Source: 40-80 sp040394775
Lineage (GTDB): Bacteria; Bacteroidota; Bacteroidia; Flavobacteriales_D; Crocinitomicaceae
Reading direction: 5' to 3'
DNA: 64,000 nucleotides
NCBI GenBank assembly: GCA_040394775.1
Contig: JBEBRN010000002.1
Location: forward strand, 17,549 to 81,548
The number at the start of each line of letters is the position of its first letter. Positions within the stretch are counted from its first letter, which is position 1. A program made the position numbers and the translations under genes. Positions 7,640 to 15,811 of this stretch are shown in pieces. The notes below the pieces were generated by a model. The model worked only from the letters and a program-made list of their open reading frames with translations. It was not told the origin of the DNA and searched no databases.

Positions 7640-7927
7640 ATGAGTAATACTAATTGGCCTTTATTTGAGATTTTCATCAGAAGTAAAAATGGTTTAAATC
7701 ACAAGCATGTAGGTAGTTTACGTGCAGCAGACTCACACATGGCAGTTCAAAATGCCCGTGATGTTTATACAAGAAGAGGAGAAGGGACGAGTATTTGGGC
7801 GGTAGAATCAAATTTAATTGCGGCTTCCGATCCAGATGAAGCGGATGAATTATATGAACCAGCTTTAACTAAACCGTACAGACATCCTACTTTTTACACC
7901 GTTCCAGACGGAATTAAACACATGTAA
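7640..7927 (+). CDS. paaB: 1,2-phenylacetyl-CoA epoxidase subunit PaaB
   Basis: This 95-residue protein is the small structural subunit of the PaaABCE monooxygenase. It shows the family pattern WPLFEIFIRSKNGLNHKHVG near the N terminus, then ARDVYTRRGEG and SIWAV, ending in FYTVPDGIKHM. The length fits the family. It holds no catalytic residues and is thought to help hold the complex together. It sits 11 bases after paaA and 6 bases before paaC, consistent with one operon. Confidence 0.95.
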   Translation: MSNTNWPLFEIFIRSKNGLNHKHVGSLRAADSHMAVQNARDVYTRRGEGTSIWAVESNLIAASDPDEADELYEPALTKPYRHPTFYTVPDGIKHM

Positions 7928-7933
7928 TATTGA

Positions 7934-8698
7934 ATGACAATGGAAAATAAAAATTCGCTTTTAGCATATACACTACGAATTGCTGATGACAGCTTAATCC
8001 TCGGTCAACGTCTTGGAGAATGGTGTGGTCACGGTCCGATTTTAGAAGAAGATATTGCATTGACAAATATTGCTTTAGACTTTGTTGGACAAGCTACCAA
8101 TTTATTTGAATACGCCGCTGTAGTTGCTAATGATGGTCGTTCATCAGATGATTTAGCTTTTTTACGTTTAGAGCATCAGTATACGAACGTTTTATTAGTA
8201 GAGCAACCGAATGGTCATTTTGGAGATACAATTGCTCGTCAATTTCTTTTTGATGCTTTTCGAAAATTGTACTTTGAGAAATTGATTCATTCAAAAGATG
8301 AACAATTGTCAGCAATAGCAGCAAAGTCTTTGATGGAGACGAAATACCATACGAAGCATTCTTCTGAATGGCTAATTCGTTTGGGTGACGGCACTGAACT
8401 TTCTCATGATAGAATTCAGGAATCCATCAACGACTTATGGAAATTCACGGATGAATTATTCTATATGGACGAAATTGATCGGGAGTTAATTGAAAAAGGA
8501 ATTGCCGTAGATTTAGAAACATTACGTAAACCATGGTTGGAATACGTAGAAATGGTTCTAGGTGAAGCAAAATTGAATAAACCAGATTCTAAATGGATTT
8601 TTAACCTAGGAAGAAACGGTGTTCATACCGATCACATGGGTTATGTACTAACTGAAATGCAGTACATGCAACGTGCTTATCCTGGAATGGAATGGTAA
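7934..8698 (+). CDS. paaC: 1,2-phenylacetyl-CoA epoxidase, structural subunit PaaC
   Basis: This 254-residue protein is the ferritin-like partner of PaaA in the phenylacetyl-CoA epoxidase. It aligns well from the N terminus with E. coli PaaC: LAYTLRIADDSLILGQRLGEW, the LDFVGQATN helix, LLVEQPNGHFGDTIARQ, and KYHTKHSSEWLIRLGDGTE. An in-frame ATG two codons later (7940) is equally plausible as the start. Its last seven bases overlap the paaD start, which suggests coupled translation. Confidence 0.95.
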   Translation: MTMENKNSLLAYTLRIADDSLILGQRLGEWCGHGPILEEDIALTNIALDFVGQATNLFEYAAVVANDGRSSDDLAFLRLEHQYTNVLLVEQPNGHFGDTIARQFLFDAFRKLYFEKLIHSKDEQLSAIAAKSLMETKYHTKHSSEWLIRLGDGTELSHDRIQESINDLWKFTDELFYMDEIDRELIEKGIAVDLETLRKPWLEYVEMVLGEAKLNKPDSKWIFNLGRNGVHTDHMGYVLTEMQYMQRAYPGMEW

Positions 8699-9183
8699 CA
8701 ACAATTGATAATAAATACATTTGGCAAAAACTGGAAGAAGTCAGTGATCCTGAAATTCCAGTTTTGTCAGTTGTAGCTTTAGGTGTCGTACGCGACGTTC
8801 AACAAGACGATAGTACAATTACTGTCACTATAACTCCTACGTATAGCGGTTGTCCTGCTATGAAGGTTATGGAGTACAACATTAGAATAGCACTTGCTGG
8901 ACTAGGGAAAAAAATCGATGTGATCACGGTACTTTCGCCAGCTTGGACGACGGACTGGATGACAGAAGATGGTAAACAAAAACTCCGTGATTACGGTATT
9001 GCACCACCCGAAGAGGAAATAGATAAAAATGTCCTTTTCGGAAGAAAAACAATCGTTCCTTGTCCAAAATGTGGATCAAAAGATACGAAATTGATAAGTC
9101 AGTTTGGAAGTACGGCTTGTAAAGCACACTACCAATGTAATGATTGTCTAGAGCCGTTTGATTACTTCAAATGTCATAGATAA
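8692..9183 (+). CDS. paaD: Phenylacetate degradation protein PaaD (MIP18/DUF59 Fe-S maturation factor)
   Basis: This 163-residue protein is probably needed to mature or assemble the PaaABCE complex. The N-terminal half is a MIP18/DUF59 domain with the hallmark DPEIPVLSVVALGVVRDV and the conserved TPTYSGCPAM loop. The C-terminal third is a Cys-rich knuckle: CPKCGSKDT, STACKAHYQC, CNDC and a final FKCH. It overlaps paaC by seven bases. After its stop the next genes are on the opposite strand, so paaE, which encodes the ferredoxin-reductase subunit, is not part of this cluster. Confidence 0.93.
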   Translation: MVTTIDNKYIWQKLEEVSDPEIPVLSVVALGVVRDVQQDDSTITVTITPTYSGCPAMKVMEYNIRIALAGLGKKIDVITVLSPAWTTDWMTEDGKQKLRDYGIAPPEEEIDKNVLFGRKTIVPCPKCGSKDTKLISQFGSTACKAHYQCNDCLEPFDYFKCHR

Positions 9184-9239
9184 GAAGATTTCCAGTTATA
9201 AATTATAAGAGATCCTTCAACTATTCGTGAAATGAATTT

Positions 9240-9896
9240 CTATTTCACCTTAATCGTATTCTTCAACACCTGTGTGTTTTCGGCTAAATTAAAAGCACTT
9301 GTTTTAAGCATTAACGCATGCTGGTCGGCCGATAGTTTAGAAAGTTCGTTGGTGTATTCAATAATAGGGTCTTGAAAACGAGTAATAGAGACATATGAGC
9401 CTGTTTTAAGATTTTCGATATCTTCTGCCTTTAAACGATTTAACTGTGTGGCAGGAATCTTTATATTATTCCTCACCAAGGTATTGTCTTCCCACTTTAT
9501 CCAATCAAAATCGAAATTAACCCATGCGTTATTTTCTTCACTTAGAATTTCTTTTAACGCTAACTCTAACTCCTCAATGTTTGAAAATTCTATCGTGAAT
9601 TTAAATATAAAGTCTTCTAAGTTTTTGGAGACGGAGACGGTTTTAATCCCTTCTTTTTGACGTATTTTCTCCGCATATATGTCTATCTTTTCCGTTATTT
9701 CGTTTAGTTTCGGCACACGTTGACCATTTAAACTATCTAGTGCTAGAATTGAGTTCACCTTCAATTTGCTTTTACTAAGATTAATGGAGAGCTTTAAAAC
9801 ACCACTTCCATCTCTATTAATAGTCAAGTCGTCGATTAAGTCAATACAAGAGGATAAAAGAAAAAAAGGAAGAATTAGAAGGAAGAATTTTTTCAT
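9240..9896 (-). CDS. Hypothetical lipoprotein
   Basis: I do not recognise a named family. From ATG 9896 the product has 218 residues and begins with a lipoprotein signal peptide, MKKFFLLILPFFLLSSC, so Cys17 would be lipidated. The mature protein opens with IDDLTINRDGSGVLKLSINL, a beta-rich pattern reminiscent of LppM-like domains, then a helical middle section and a region rich in Leu, Asn and Lys. An upstream in-frame start (9920) would overlap ldcA and break the signal peptide, so I reject it. The ATG comes one base after the ldcA stop, so it is probably co-transcribed with ldcA, perhaps linked to the cell envelope. Confidence 0.75.
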   Translation of the reverse strand: MKKFFLLILPFFLLSSCIDLIDDLTINRDGSGVLKLSINLSKSKLKVNSILALDSLNGQRVPKLNEITEKIDIYAEKIRQKEGIKTVSVSKNLEDFIFKFTIEFSNIEELELALKEILSEENNAWVNFDFDWIKWEDNTLVRNNIKIPATQLNRLKAEDIENLKTGSYVSITRFQDPIIEYTNELSKLSADQHALMLKTSAFNLAENTQVLKNTIKVK

Positions 9897-9897
9897 T

Positions 9898-10791
9898 TCA
9901 AATCGTTTTAATAGAAACACTATCGTCTGTTATTATCATTTCTGTTTCTATACCCAAAATTAACGCCAAATTTTCATTTTGATGTCCTGCAGGAAAATCA
10001 AAACACACAGGAATGTCTTTATAACGAAGATGAGCAGATATTATTTCGTAAAAACTTTGGCCAAAACCAGGTTCAGAATCACGTAATTGTGTCATTCCTC
10101 CAACGACAAGTCCACTAATCTGATCTAAAATTCCTGATTTTTCTAAAGAATAAAACATTCTATCAATCGAATAAAGTGGTTCTCCAACATCTTCGATAAA
10201 AAGTATTTTACCCAAATAGTCGGGTTGAAGGTTCGTTCCAATTAGGCTATGTAAAATAGACAGATTTCCACCGATTATCTTACCAGAGGCCATTCCTTTT
10301 TTATTGTAATGACTAGACGGGATATTGTAATTAAATTGATCGTTTGTTATACAATGAATCAATGACTCGAGTGAAGAAGCCGTTCCCGTTTGAAAATCCA
10401 ATGGCATCGTTGCATGTAAACTAGGAACTTCCCATTTGTCCAAAAACTGATGAAATACAGTCACATCTGAAAAGCCAATGATCCATTTAGGGTGTTGTAA
10501 TTGTACTGCCCAATCAATTCTATCTAGCATGCGAATACAACCATAACCTCCTCGAGCACATAGAATAGCCTTCACTTCGGGATTATCTAATGCTTTTTGA
10601 AAATCACTCGCGCGAACGTTGTCCTCGCCTGAAAAATAATGAAAACTATCCGCTACATGTTCTCCTAGGATAACTTGAAAACCTGCTGACTCCAATTGCT
10701 TTTTTGCAAAGACTATTTTTTCTGCATCAATTGCTTTTGCCGGCGAAACAATCGCTATAATATCGCCTGCTTGGAGTGGAGGTAATTTCAC
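9898..10791 (-). CDS. ldcA: LD-carboxypeptidase (peptidase family S66)
   Basis: This 297-residue enzyme removes the terminal D-Ala from murein tetrapeptides during peptidoglycan recycling. The Ser-Glu-His triad is readable: S108 in GFSDVT, E200 in LFIEDVGEPLY, and H270 in FDFPAGHQNEN. Supporting motifs are ARGGYGCIRMLD and GGNLSIL. No signal peptide is seen, so it acts in the cytosol. The first codon appears to be GTG at 10789-10791; no better ATG is present upstream. It lies 28 bases after the peroxidase gene and one base before a lipoprotein gene. Confidence 0.92.
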   Translation of the reverse strand: MKLPPLQAGDIIAIVSPAKAIDAEKIVFAKKQLESAGFQVILGEHVADSFHYFSGEDNVRASDFQKALDNPEVKAILCARGGYGCIRMLDRIDWAVQLQHPKWIIGFSDVTVFHQFLDKWEVPSLHATMPLDFQTGTASSLESLIHCITNDQFNYNIPSSHYNKKGMASGKIIGGNLSILHSLIGTNLQPDYLGKILFIEDVGEPLYSIDRMFYSLEKSGILDQISGLVVGGMTQLRDSEPGFGQSFYEIISAHLRYKDIPVCFDFPAGHQNENLALILGIETEMIITDDSVSIKTI

Positions 10792-10819
10792 GTTTAATTT
10801 TTTAGTAAAAATAACGATT

Positions 10820-11899
10820 TTACTGTGAAATTAACTTTTTCGTTTTCTCATCCAATTCCATGGTTAATGATTTTAAGAAGACCACAATACTGTTGACCTC
10901 TTCCTCGTTTAAATCCTTACCGTTTTGTAATTTCCCCATGATTCTTACGGCATCATCTAAATCATCAACAGAACCATCGTGGAAGTATGGATAGGTCATA
11001 GCAACGTTACGTAAACTAGGCACTTTGAAAAAATATTTATCACTTTCGTTTTTTGTTTCATCATAACGACCAAAATCAATTTTCTTACTCTTAGTCAATT
11101 CCCAATAGTCGCCAAATAAACCAAACTTTTGAAGCATTCCACCACCAAAAGCAATTCCGCTATGACAGGTAATACAACCGCTTTCCATGAATGTTTTTAA
11201 TCCTTTCTTTTCTTCTGTTGTCAATGCTTCTTTGTCACCGTCTAACCATTTGTCAAATCGACTCGGTGGATTTAACTGACGCTCATAAGCACCGATAGCT
11301 TTGGTGATATTATCAAATGTAATCGGCTGTGCGATGCCAGGATAAACTTTTGCAAAAAGGGCCTTATATTCGTTGACACCTCTTAAGCGATTTTCTAAAA
11401 ATTCTTTTGTAGGGATGTTGTGTTCCACTGGGTTTAAGATTGGTCCACCTGCTTGTTCTTCGACATCTTTCGCACGACCATCCCAGAAGCTCATTGCATG
11501 TAACGAAGAGTAATATGCTGAAGGTGAATTTCGACCACCTAATTCACGGGTGTCACCTGGAGAAAAAGCAAGATTGTCAACGCCATATTTATCTAATTGA
11601 TGACAAGAGGCACAACTAATCGTTTGATCTTTTGATAAACGGTTGTCGAAGTATAATTTTTTTCCAAGTTCAATCATGTCTTCGCTCGTTGCATCAGCAG
11701 GTAAAGACGAAATAGATCCAAAGATAGTTCCAGCTTGAGAAAATAATTCATTTTCTTCCTCAGCTGTCAATGCTGTAATGTCACTTAATGTGGCATCTTT
11801 TTTATCTGTATCACTGTTTTTACATGAAAGTAAAGTGATTCCTAAAATAAGTCCTAAAAGGATAATAGTACTTGGAAAAATGGTGTTTATTCTTTTCAT
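10820..11899 (-). CDS. Di-haem cytochrome c peroxidase (MauG/CCP family) lipoprotein
   Basis: This 359-residue protein has a lipoprotein signal with lipobox LLSC (Cys26) and two c-type haem sites: CASCH at 96-100 and CITCH at 242-246. These match the bacterial CCP/MauG family, which reduces hydrogen peroxide with electrons from small cytochromes. Other family motifs are LGKKLYFDNRLS, NSPSAYYSS and KVPSLRNVAMTYPYFHDG. It would be anchored in the periplasm or outer membrane. A good promoter with TTG-N20-TATCTTTG lies 30 bases upstream. Whether it is a true peroxidase or a MauG-like oxidase cannot be read from sequence. Confidence 0.9.
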   Translation of the reverse strand: MKRINTIFPSTIILLGLILGITLLSCKNSDTDKKDATLSDITALTAEEENELFSQAGTIFGSISSLPADATSEDMIELGKKLYFDNRLSKDQTISCASCHQLDKYGVDNLAFSPGDTRELGGRNSPSAYYSSLHAMSFWDGRAKDVEEQAGGPILNPVEHNIPTKEFLENRLRGVNEYKALFAKVYPGIAQPITFDNITKAIGAYERQLNPPSRFDKWLDGDKEALTTEEKKGLKTFMESGCITCHSGIAFGGGMLQKFGLFGDYWELTKSKKIDFGRYDETKNESDKYFFKVPSLRNVAMTYPYFHDGSVDDLDDAVRIMGKLQNGKDLNEEEVNSIVVFLKSLTMELDEKTKKLISQ

Positions 11900-11932
11900 G
11901 AGTGAATAATTTAATGTTGTTACAATCTTCTA

Positions 11933-11963
11933 CAAAGATATTGATTTTTCGGGAGTTGGGCAA
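11933..11963 (-). promoter_or_regulatory. Promoter of the di-haem peroxidase gene
   Basis: On the minus strand TTG (11963-11961), a 20-base spacer and TATCTTTG (11940-11933) match the Bacteroidota TTG/TANNTTTG promoter closely. Transcription would start near 11929, giving a 30-base leader. Confidence 0.65.
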
Positions 11964-11999
11964 TACCATATTAAGGTTATACTTCGTTATAAAGGATGT

Positions 12000-13796
12000 T
12001 TAAATACTAAAGTATTCCAATAATGTCTTCGCTTTTGATTTTCCAATCACAGCTGCTAAATCCTCATGAGACGCATTTTTGATTTTCGATAGTGTTTTGA
12101 AATGCTGTAACAATGCTTGAAATGATTTTGGGCCGATACCTGGAATGTTCTCTAGTTCCGAGTTGAAGGCACTTTTACTTCGTCTATCTCTGTGATGAGT
12201 AATACCAAAACGGTGTGCTTCATCGCGTATTTGTTGAATGATTTTAAGTGTTTCAGAACGTTTGTCAAGATAAATTGGAATATTATCTCCTGGAAAAAAT
12301 ATTTCTTCTAAACGCTTCGCTATTCCTATAATTGGAATCTTTCCTCTAATGCCAAGGCTTTCAAGTGCATTTAAAGCGGCACTCAATTGTCCTTTTCCAC
12401 CGTCTATGACAACTAAATTGGGAAATGGCTGTTCTTCCTCCATCATACGTTTGTACCGACGATAAACAACTTCTTCCATAGTCTTAAAGTCGTCTGGACC
12501 TTCGACTGTTTTTGGTATAAAATGGCGGTACTCTTTATTGCTTGGCTTGGCATTTTTAAAGACCACACACGCCGAAACAGGATTGGTGCCTTGGATATTG
12601 GAGTTGTCAAAGCATTCGATGTGAACAGGTAATTCTGTTAATCGTAAATCGGCTTTCATTTGTGCTAAAATTCGATTCGTATGCCGCTCAGGATCGATTA
12701 TTTTTTCCTGTTTTACCTTACTTAAGCGATAATAGGTATTGTTTCGCATGGACAAATCAACGACCTCTTTTTTCTCACCACGAACTGGAACTCTGAATGT
12801 GATGCCTTCCAACTTTGTTTTGATGGGATAATTGCATAGTACTTCCTTTGAATCACTTTGATAGCGTCCTCTGAAATCCATTAACGCATAAAGAATGATT
12901 TCTTCAATGTCTGTTTGTAAGTTCTTTTTAACCTCTAAAGTTATTCCATGAATGATAGCGCCATTGTTTATGACCAAATAATTGACATATCCTACTTCTC
13001 CATCATCTAAAAATGTAATGATGTCCATTTTGTGTAAGGTAGCAGAAACGATAGTTGATTTCGCTTGAAACTTCTCTAATATTTGTAGTTTTTCTTTAAT
13101 TATATGCGCTTCTTCAAACCGATAATCTTCTGCAAACTTCGTCATTTGCTCTTTCAAAAAACGAATGGCTGTCTGTGTATTTCCTTTTAGAATTTCTTTA
13201 ATCTGTTCAATGTTCTGCAGGTATTCTTCCTCCAGATATTTACCTACACAAGGAGCTTTACATTTCCCAATATGATATTCCAAACAAACCGTATATTTTC
13301 CTTCCTTAATCTTTTTTGGAGCTAAATCTAAACTGCAGGTGCGTATAGGGAAAATTTCTCGGAAGAGTTCCAAAAGCGTGTGCATCATCTTGACATTGGA
13401 ATATGGGCCAAAATAAAGCGAGCCATCTTTGATGATATTTCGGGTCGAAAAAATACGTGGAAATGCTTCGTTTTTAATACAAATCCACGGATAGGTTTTG
13501 TCGTCTTTTAAAAGGATGTTATAACGTGGTTGTAATTCTTTTATTAGATTGTTTTCAAGGAGTAAAGCGTCTAACTCAGAGCCAACAACGATATATTTAA
13601 TGTCACGTATTTTCTTAACAAGAACATTCGTTTTGTTGTTGTCATGAACTTTGGAAAAATAAGAATTGACCCTCTTTTTTAGGTTCTTCGCTTTCCCGAC
13701 GTAAAGTATTTTACCGCTTTCGTCAAAATATTGATAAACTCCCGGTTTTTCAGGTAATGTCTGAAGTTTTAGCCGTATTTCTTCACGAACGTCCAT
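12000..13796 (-). CDS. uvrC: Excinuclease ABC subunit C
   Basis: This 598-residue protein makes the two incisions in nucleotide excision repair with UvrB. The N-terminal GIY-YIG nuclease is clear (GVYQYFDESG, ILYVGKAKNLKKRV). A four-Cys motif follows (TCSLDL, VCLEYHIGKCKAPC), as in UvrC proteins proposed to bind an iron-sulfur cluster. A UVR helix (FAEDYRFEEAHIIKEKL) binds UvrB. The C-terminal RNase H-like nuclease shows IECFDNSNIQGTNPVSA and VVIDGGKGQL, and the end is a helix-hairpin-helix (LENIPGIGPKSFQALLQHF). Length is normal. It is the last gene of a three-gene run with the LEA-type lipoprotein and dipeptidase genes. Confidence 0.97.
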   Translation of the reverse strand: MDVREEIRLKLQTLPEKPGVYQYFDESGKILYVGKAKNLKKRVNSYFSKVHDNNKTNVLVKKIRDIKYIVVGSELDALLLENNLIKELQPRYNILLKDDKTYPWICIKNEAFPRIFSTRNIIKDGSLYFGPYSNVKMMHTLLELFREIFPIRTCSLDLAPKKIKEGKYTVCLEYHIGKCKAPCVGKYLEEEYLQNIEQIKEILKGNTQTAIRFLKEQMTKFAEDYRFEEAHIIKEKLQILEKFQAKSTIVSATLHKMDIITFLDDGEVGYVNYLVINNGAIIHGITLEVKKNLQTDIEEIILYALMDFRGRYQSDSKEVLCNYPIKTKLEGITFRVPVRGEKKEVVDLSMRNNTYYRLSKVKQEKIIDPERHTNRILAQMKADLRLTELPVHIECFDNSNIQGTNPVSACVVFKNAKPSNKEYRHFIPKTVEGPDDFKTMEEVVYRRYKRMMEEEQPFPNLVVIDGGKGQLSAALNALESLGIRGKIPIIGIAKRLEEIFFPGDNIPIYLDKRSETLKIIQQIRDEAHRFGITHHRDRRSKSAFNSELENIPGIGPKSFQALLQHFKTLSKIKNASHEDLAAVIGKSKAKTLLEYFSI

Positions 13797-13840
13797 GTGA
13801 TAAAATTAAGAAAAAAAGGGTATAATAGGAAACGTTACGA

Positions 13841-14314
13841 CTAATCTAACAAAGCAGAAATAAACTCTTTAAGTGCAGGGAAATTAATGTCTTTCGATTC
13901 ATCTACTTTAAACTTCTTAGCAATAAAACCATTTCCGACACGTACCTTACCTTGTAACGTGAGTTCCATTTTTCCAAAAAGTGCCGATGAAGCGATAGTC
14001 AATAAACTACCACTTTCAAGCTGAATTTCAAGACTGGTCGAATAAACGCCTTCTGTCTTTTTTCTGAGCTTCACTCGCTTGGTTAAGAAAACTGTTCCAA
14101 GTTTTTTACCTTTTAGATAAACGTCTAATTCCGATGGACTCACCACAATATTTGTATTGTTGGGATTGTCAATTTTCAAGTCGGCGTCAAAACTGATCCG
14201 TTTTCCATCTTTCTTAATGTTGGAAATACTGCTCACACCTACATATTTCACTTCATCGAAATGACAGGATGAAAATGTAAGCAATAATCCAAAAATGAGT
14301 AATAATCGAGTCAT
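13841..14314 (-). CDS. LEA type 2/WHy-domain lipoprotein
   Basis: This 157-residue protein has a signal peptide with lipobox FSSC (Cys17). The mature part looks like the late-embryogenesis-abundant type 2 (WHy) fold: alternating beta strands containing FDADLKIDNPNNTNIVVSP, the typical N-P-N segment after the second strand, followed by ELDVYLKGKKLGTV. Such proteins sit in the periplasm or at the outer membrane; their role in bacteria is poorly known. The ATG comes two bases after the stop of the upstream dipeptidase gene, and uvrC follows 44 bases later. The N-P-N motif and beta pattern carry the call. Confidence 0.75.
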   Translation of the reverse strand: MTRLLLIFGLLLTFSSCHFDEVKYVGVSSISNIKKDGKRISFDADLKIDNPNNTNIVVSPSELDVYLKGKKLGTVFLTKRVKLRKKTEGVYSTSLEIQLESGSLLTIASSALFGKMELTLQGKVRVGNGFIAKKFKVDESKDINFPALKEFISALLD

Positions 14315-14316
14315 TC

Positions 14317-15705
14317 TTAATTGTTCAACTCATTGAAATACTGATAGAAATATGGAATGGTCTCTATTCCTTTGTAGAAGTTGAACAAACCATAATGTTC
14401 ATTTGGTGAATGAATTGCGTCAGAGTCTAAACCAAAGCCCATCATAATAGTTTTGATTCCCAAAATATTTTCAAATAAGGCGATAATTGGAATACTTCCA
14501 CCACTTCTAACAGGAATTGGTGTTTTACCAAATGTTTTTTCATACGCCATGCTTGCCGCTTTGTAAGCAACAGAATCAATTGGTGTTACCACTGGAAAAC
14601 CACCGTGATGAGGTTCTACTTTCACTGTTACACCTGCTGGTGCAATCGCTTGAAAATGCTTTGTAAATAATTCAGTGATTTCCTCAGGATGTTGATCAGG
14701 CACTAATCGCATGGAAATTTTCGCATGTGCTTTGGATGGAATAACTGTTTTTGCTCCTTCACCAATATAACCACCCCAAATTCCGTTGACATCTAATGTT
14801 GGACGAATAGCGCCTCTTTCTGGCGTGGAATATCCTTTCTCACCATAAACAGCATTTATTCCGATTGACTTTTTGTAATCTTCTTCACTGAAAGGTGCTT
14901 TTGCCATCAATGCTCTTTCTTCGTTTGTTAATTCAATCGCTTTATCGTAAAAATTAGGAATAGTAATGTAATTATTTTCATCATGTAGAGAAGCAATCAT
15001 CTTCGCTAGGATGTTAATCGGATTAGCAACACAACCACCGTACAAACCAGAATGTAAATCTCTATTTGGACCTGTTACTTCGACTTCGACATAACTTAAA
15101 CCTCTCAATCCTGTTGTGATAGACGGCGTGTCGTTCGCTAACATTCCTGTGTCAGAAACGAGGATAATATCAGCGGTTAGCATGTCTTTGTACTCAGAAA
15201 TGAAATGTCCTAAGTTGACGCTTCCCACTTCTTCTTCCCCTTCAATCATCAACTTCACGTTGCATTTCAATTCGTTAGCGTTTAACATCGCTTCAATCGC
15301 TTTGACGTGCATGAACATTTGTCCCTTGTCGTCACAAGCACCACGTGCGAAAATCGCTCCTTCTGGATGTATTTCTGTTTTCTTGATAACAGGTTCAAAA
15401 GCCGGTGAATCCCATAATTCAATCGGGTCAGCAGGTTGAACGTCATAGTGTCCATATACTAATATCGTTGGAAAACTTTCGTTTACTATCTTTTCTCCAT
15501 AGACGATAGGATGTCCTTCGGTGGGGTAAATTTTCACTTTATCTAATCCTATTTCTGTAAGATGAGCTGATAGATAATCCGCTGTTTTCGCTACGTCTTT
15601 TGTATAAGTAGGGTCTGCAGAAATGGAAGGGATGCGTAATAAATCCATTAATTCGTTTAAGAATTTGTCTTTATTAACTGAAATATAATCATTTGTAGTG
15701 CTCAT
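14317..15705 (-). CDS. M20-family dipeptidase (carnosinase/CPG2-like metallopeptidase)
   Basis: This 462-residue zinc peptidase probably cleaves dipeptides in the cytosol; no signal peptide is seen. Metal and catalytic motifs of family M20 are present in order: LVYGHYDVQPAD (His ligand and Asp), GACDDKGQM (bridging Asp), GEEEVGS (catalytic Glu pair), VSDTGM (Asp ligand) and a C-terminal IHSPNEH (His ligand). Length and motif spacing match the carnosinase-like dipeptidase branch better than DapE or ArgE. It begins a three-gene run with the LEA lipoprotein and uvrC. A possible -7 box (TATTTTTG) lies at 15775-15782. Confidence 0.88.
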   Translation of the reverse strand: MSTTNDYISVNKDKFLNELMDLLRIPSISADPTYTKDVAKTADYLSAHLTEIGLDKVKIYPTEGHPIVYGEKIVNESFPTILVYGHYDVQPADPIELWDSPAFEPVIKKTEIHPEGAIFARGACDDKGQMFMHVKAIEAMLNANELKCNVKLMIEGEEEVGSVNLGHFISEYKDMLTADIILVSDTGMLANDTPSITTGLRGLSYVEVEVTGPNRDLHSGLYGGCVANPINILAKMIASLHDENNYITIPNFYDKAIELTNEERALMAKAPFSEEDYKKSIGINAVYGEKGYSTPERGAIRPTLDVNGIWGGYIGEGAKTVIPSKAHAKISMRLVPDQHPEEITELFTKHFQAIAPAGVTVKVEPHHGGFPVVTPIDSVAYKAASMAYEKTFGKTPIPVRSGGSIPIIALFENILGIKTIMMGFGLDSDAIHSPNEHYGLFNFYKGIETIPYFYQYFNELNN

Positions 15706-15774
15706 AGAATTTTCAATTTTTTAAATTTGTGAGTTGTTGTTATTTCCTTATTGAATGAAAATGCAACTTTTCAC

Positions 15775-15782
15775 CAAAAATA
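15775..15782 (-). promoter_or_regulatory. Candidate -7 box of the dipeptidase-LEA-uvrC run
   Basis: The minus strand reads TATTTTTG, matching TANNTTTG. A TTG at 15802-15800 gives a 17-base spacer, at the short end for this promoter class. The implied leader is about 65 bases. Confidence 0.35.
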
Positions 15783-15811
15783 GTAGTCTTTAATTGAAAC
15801 AATTCATTTTC

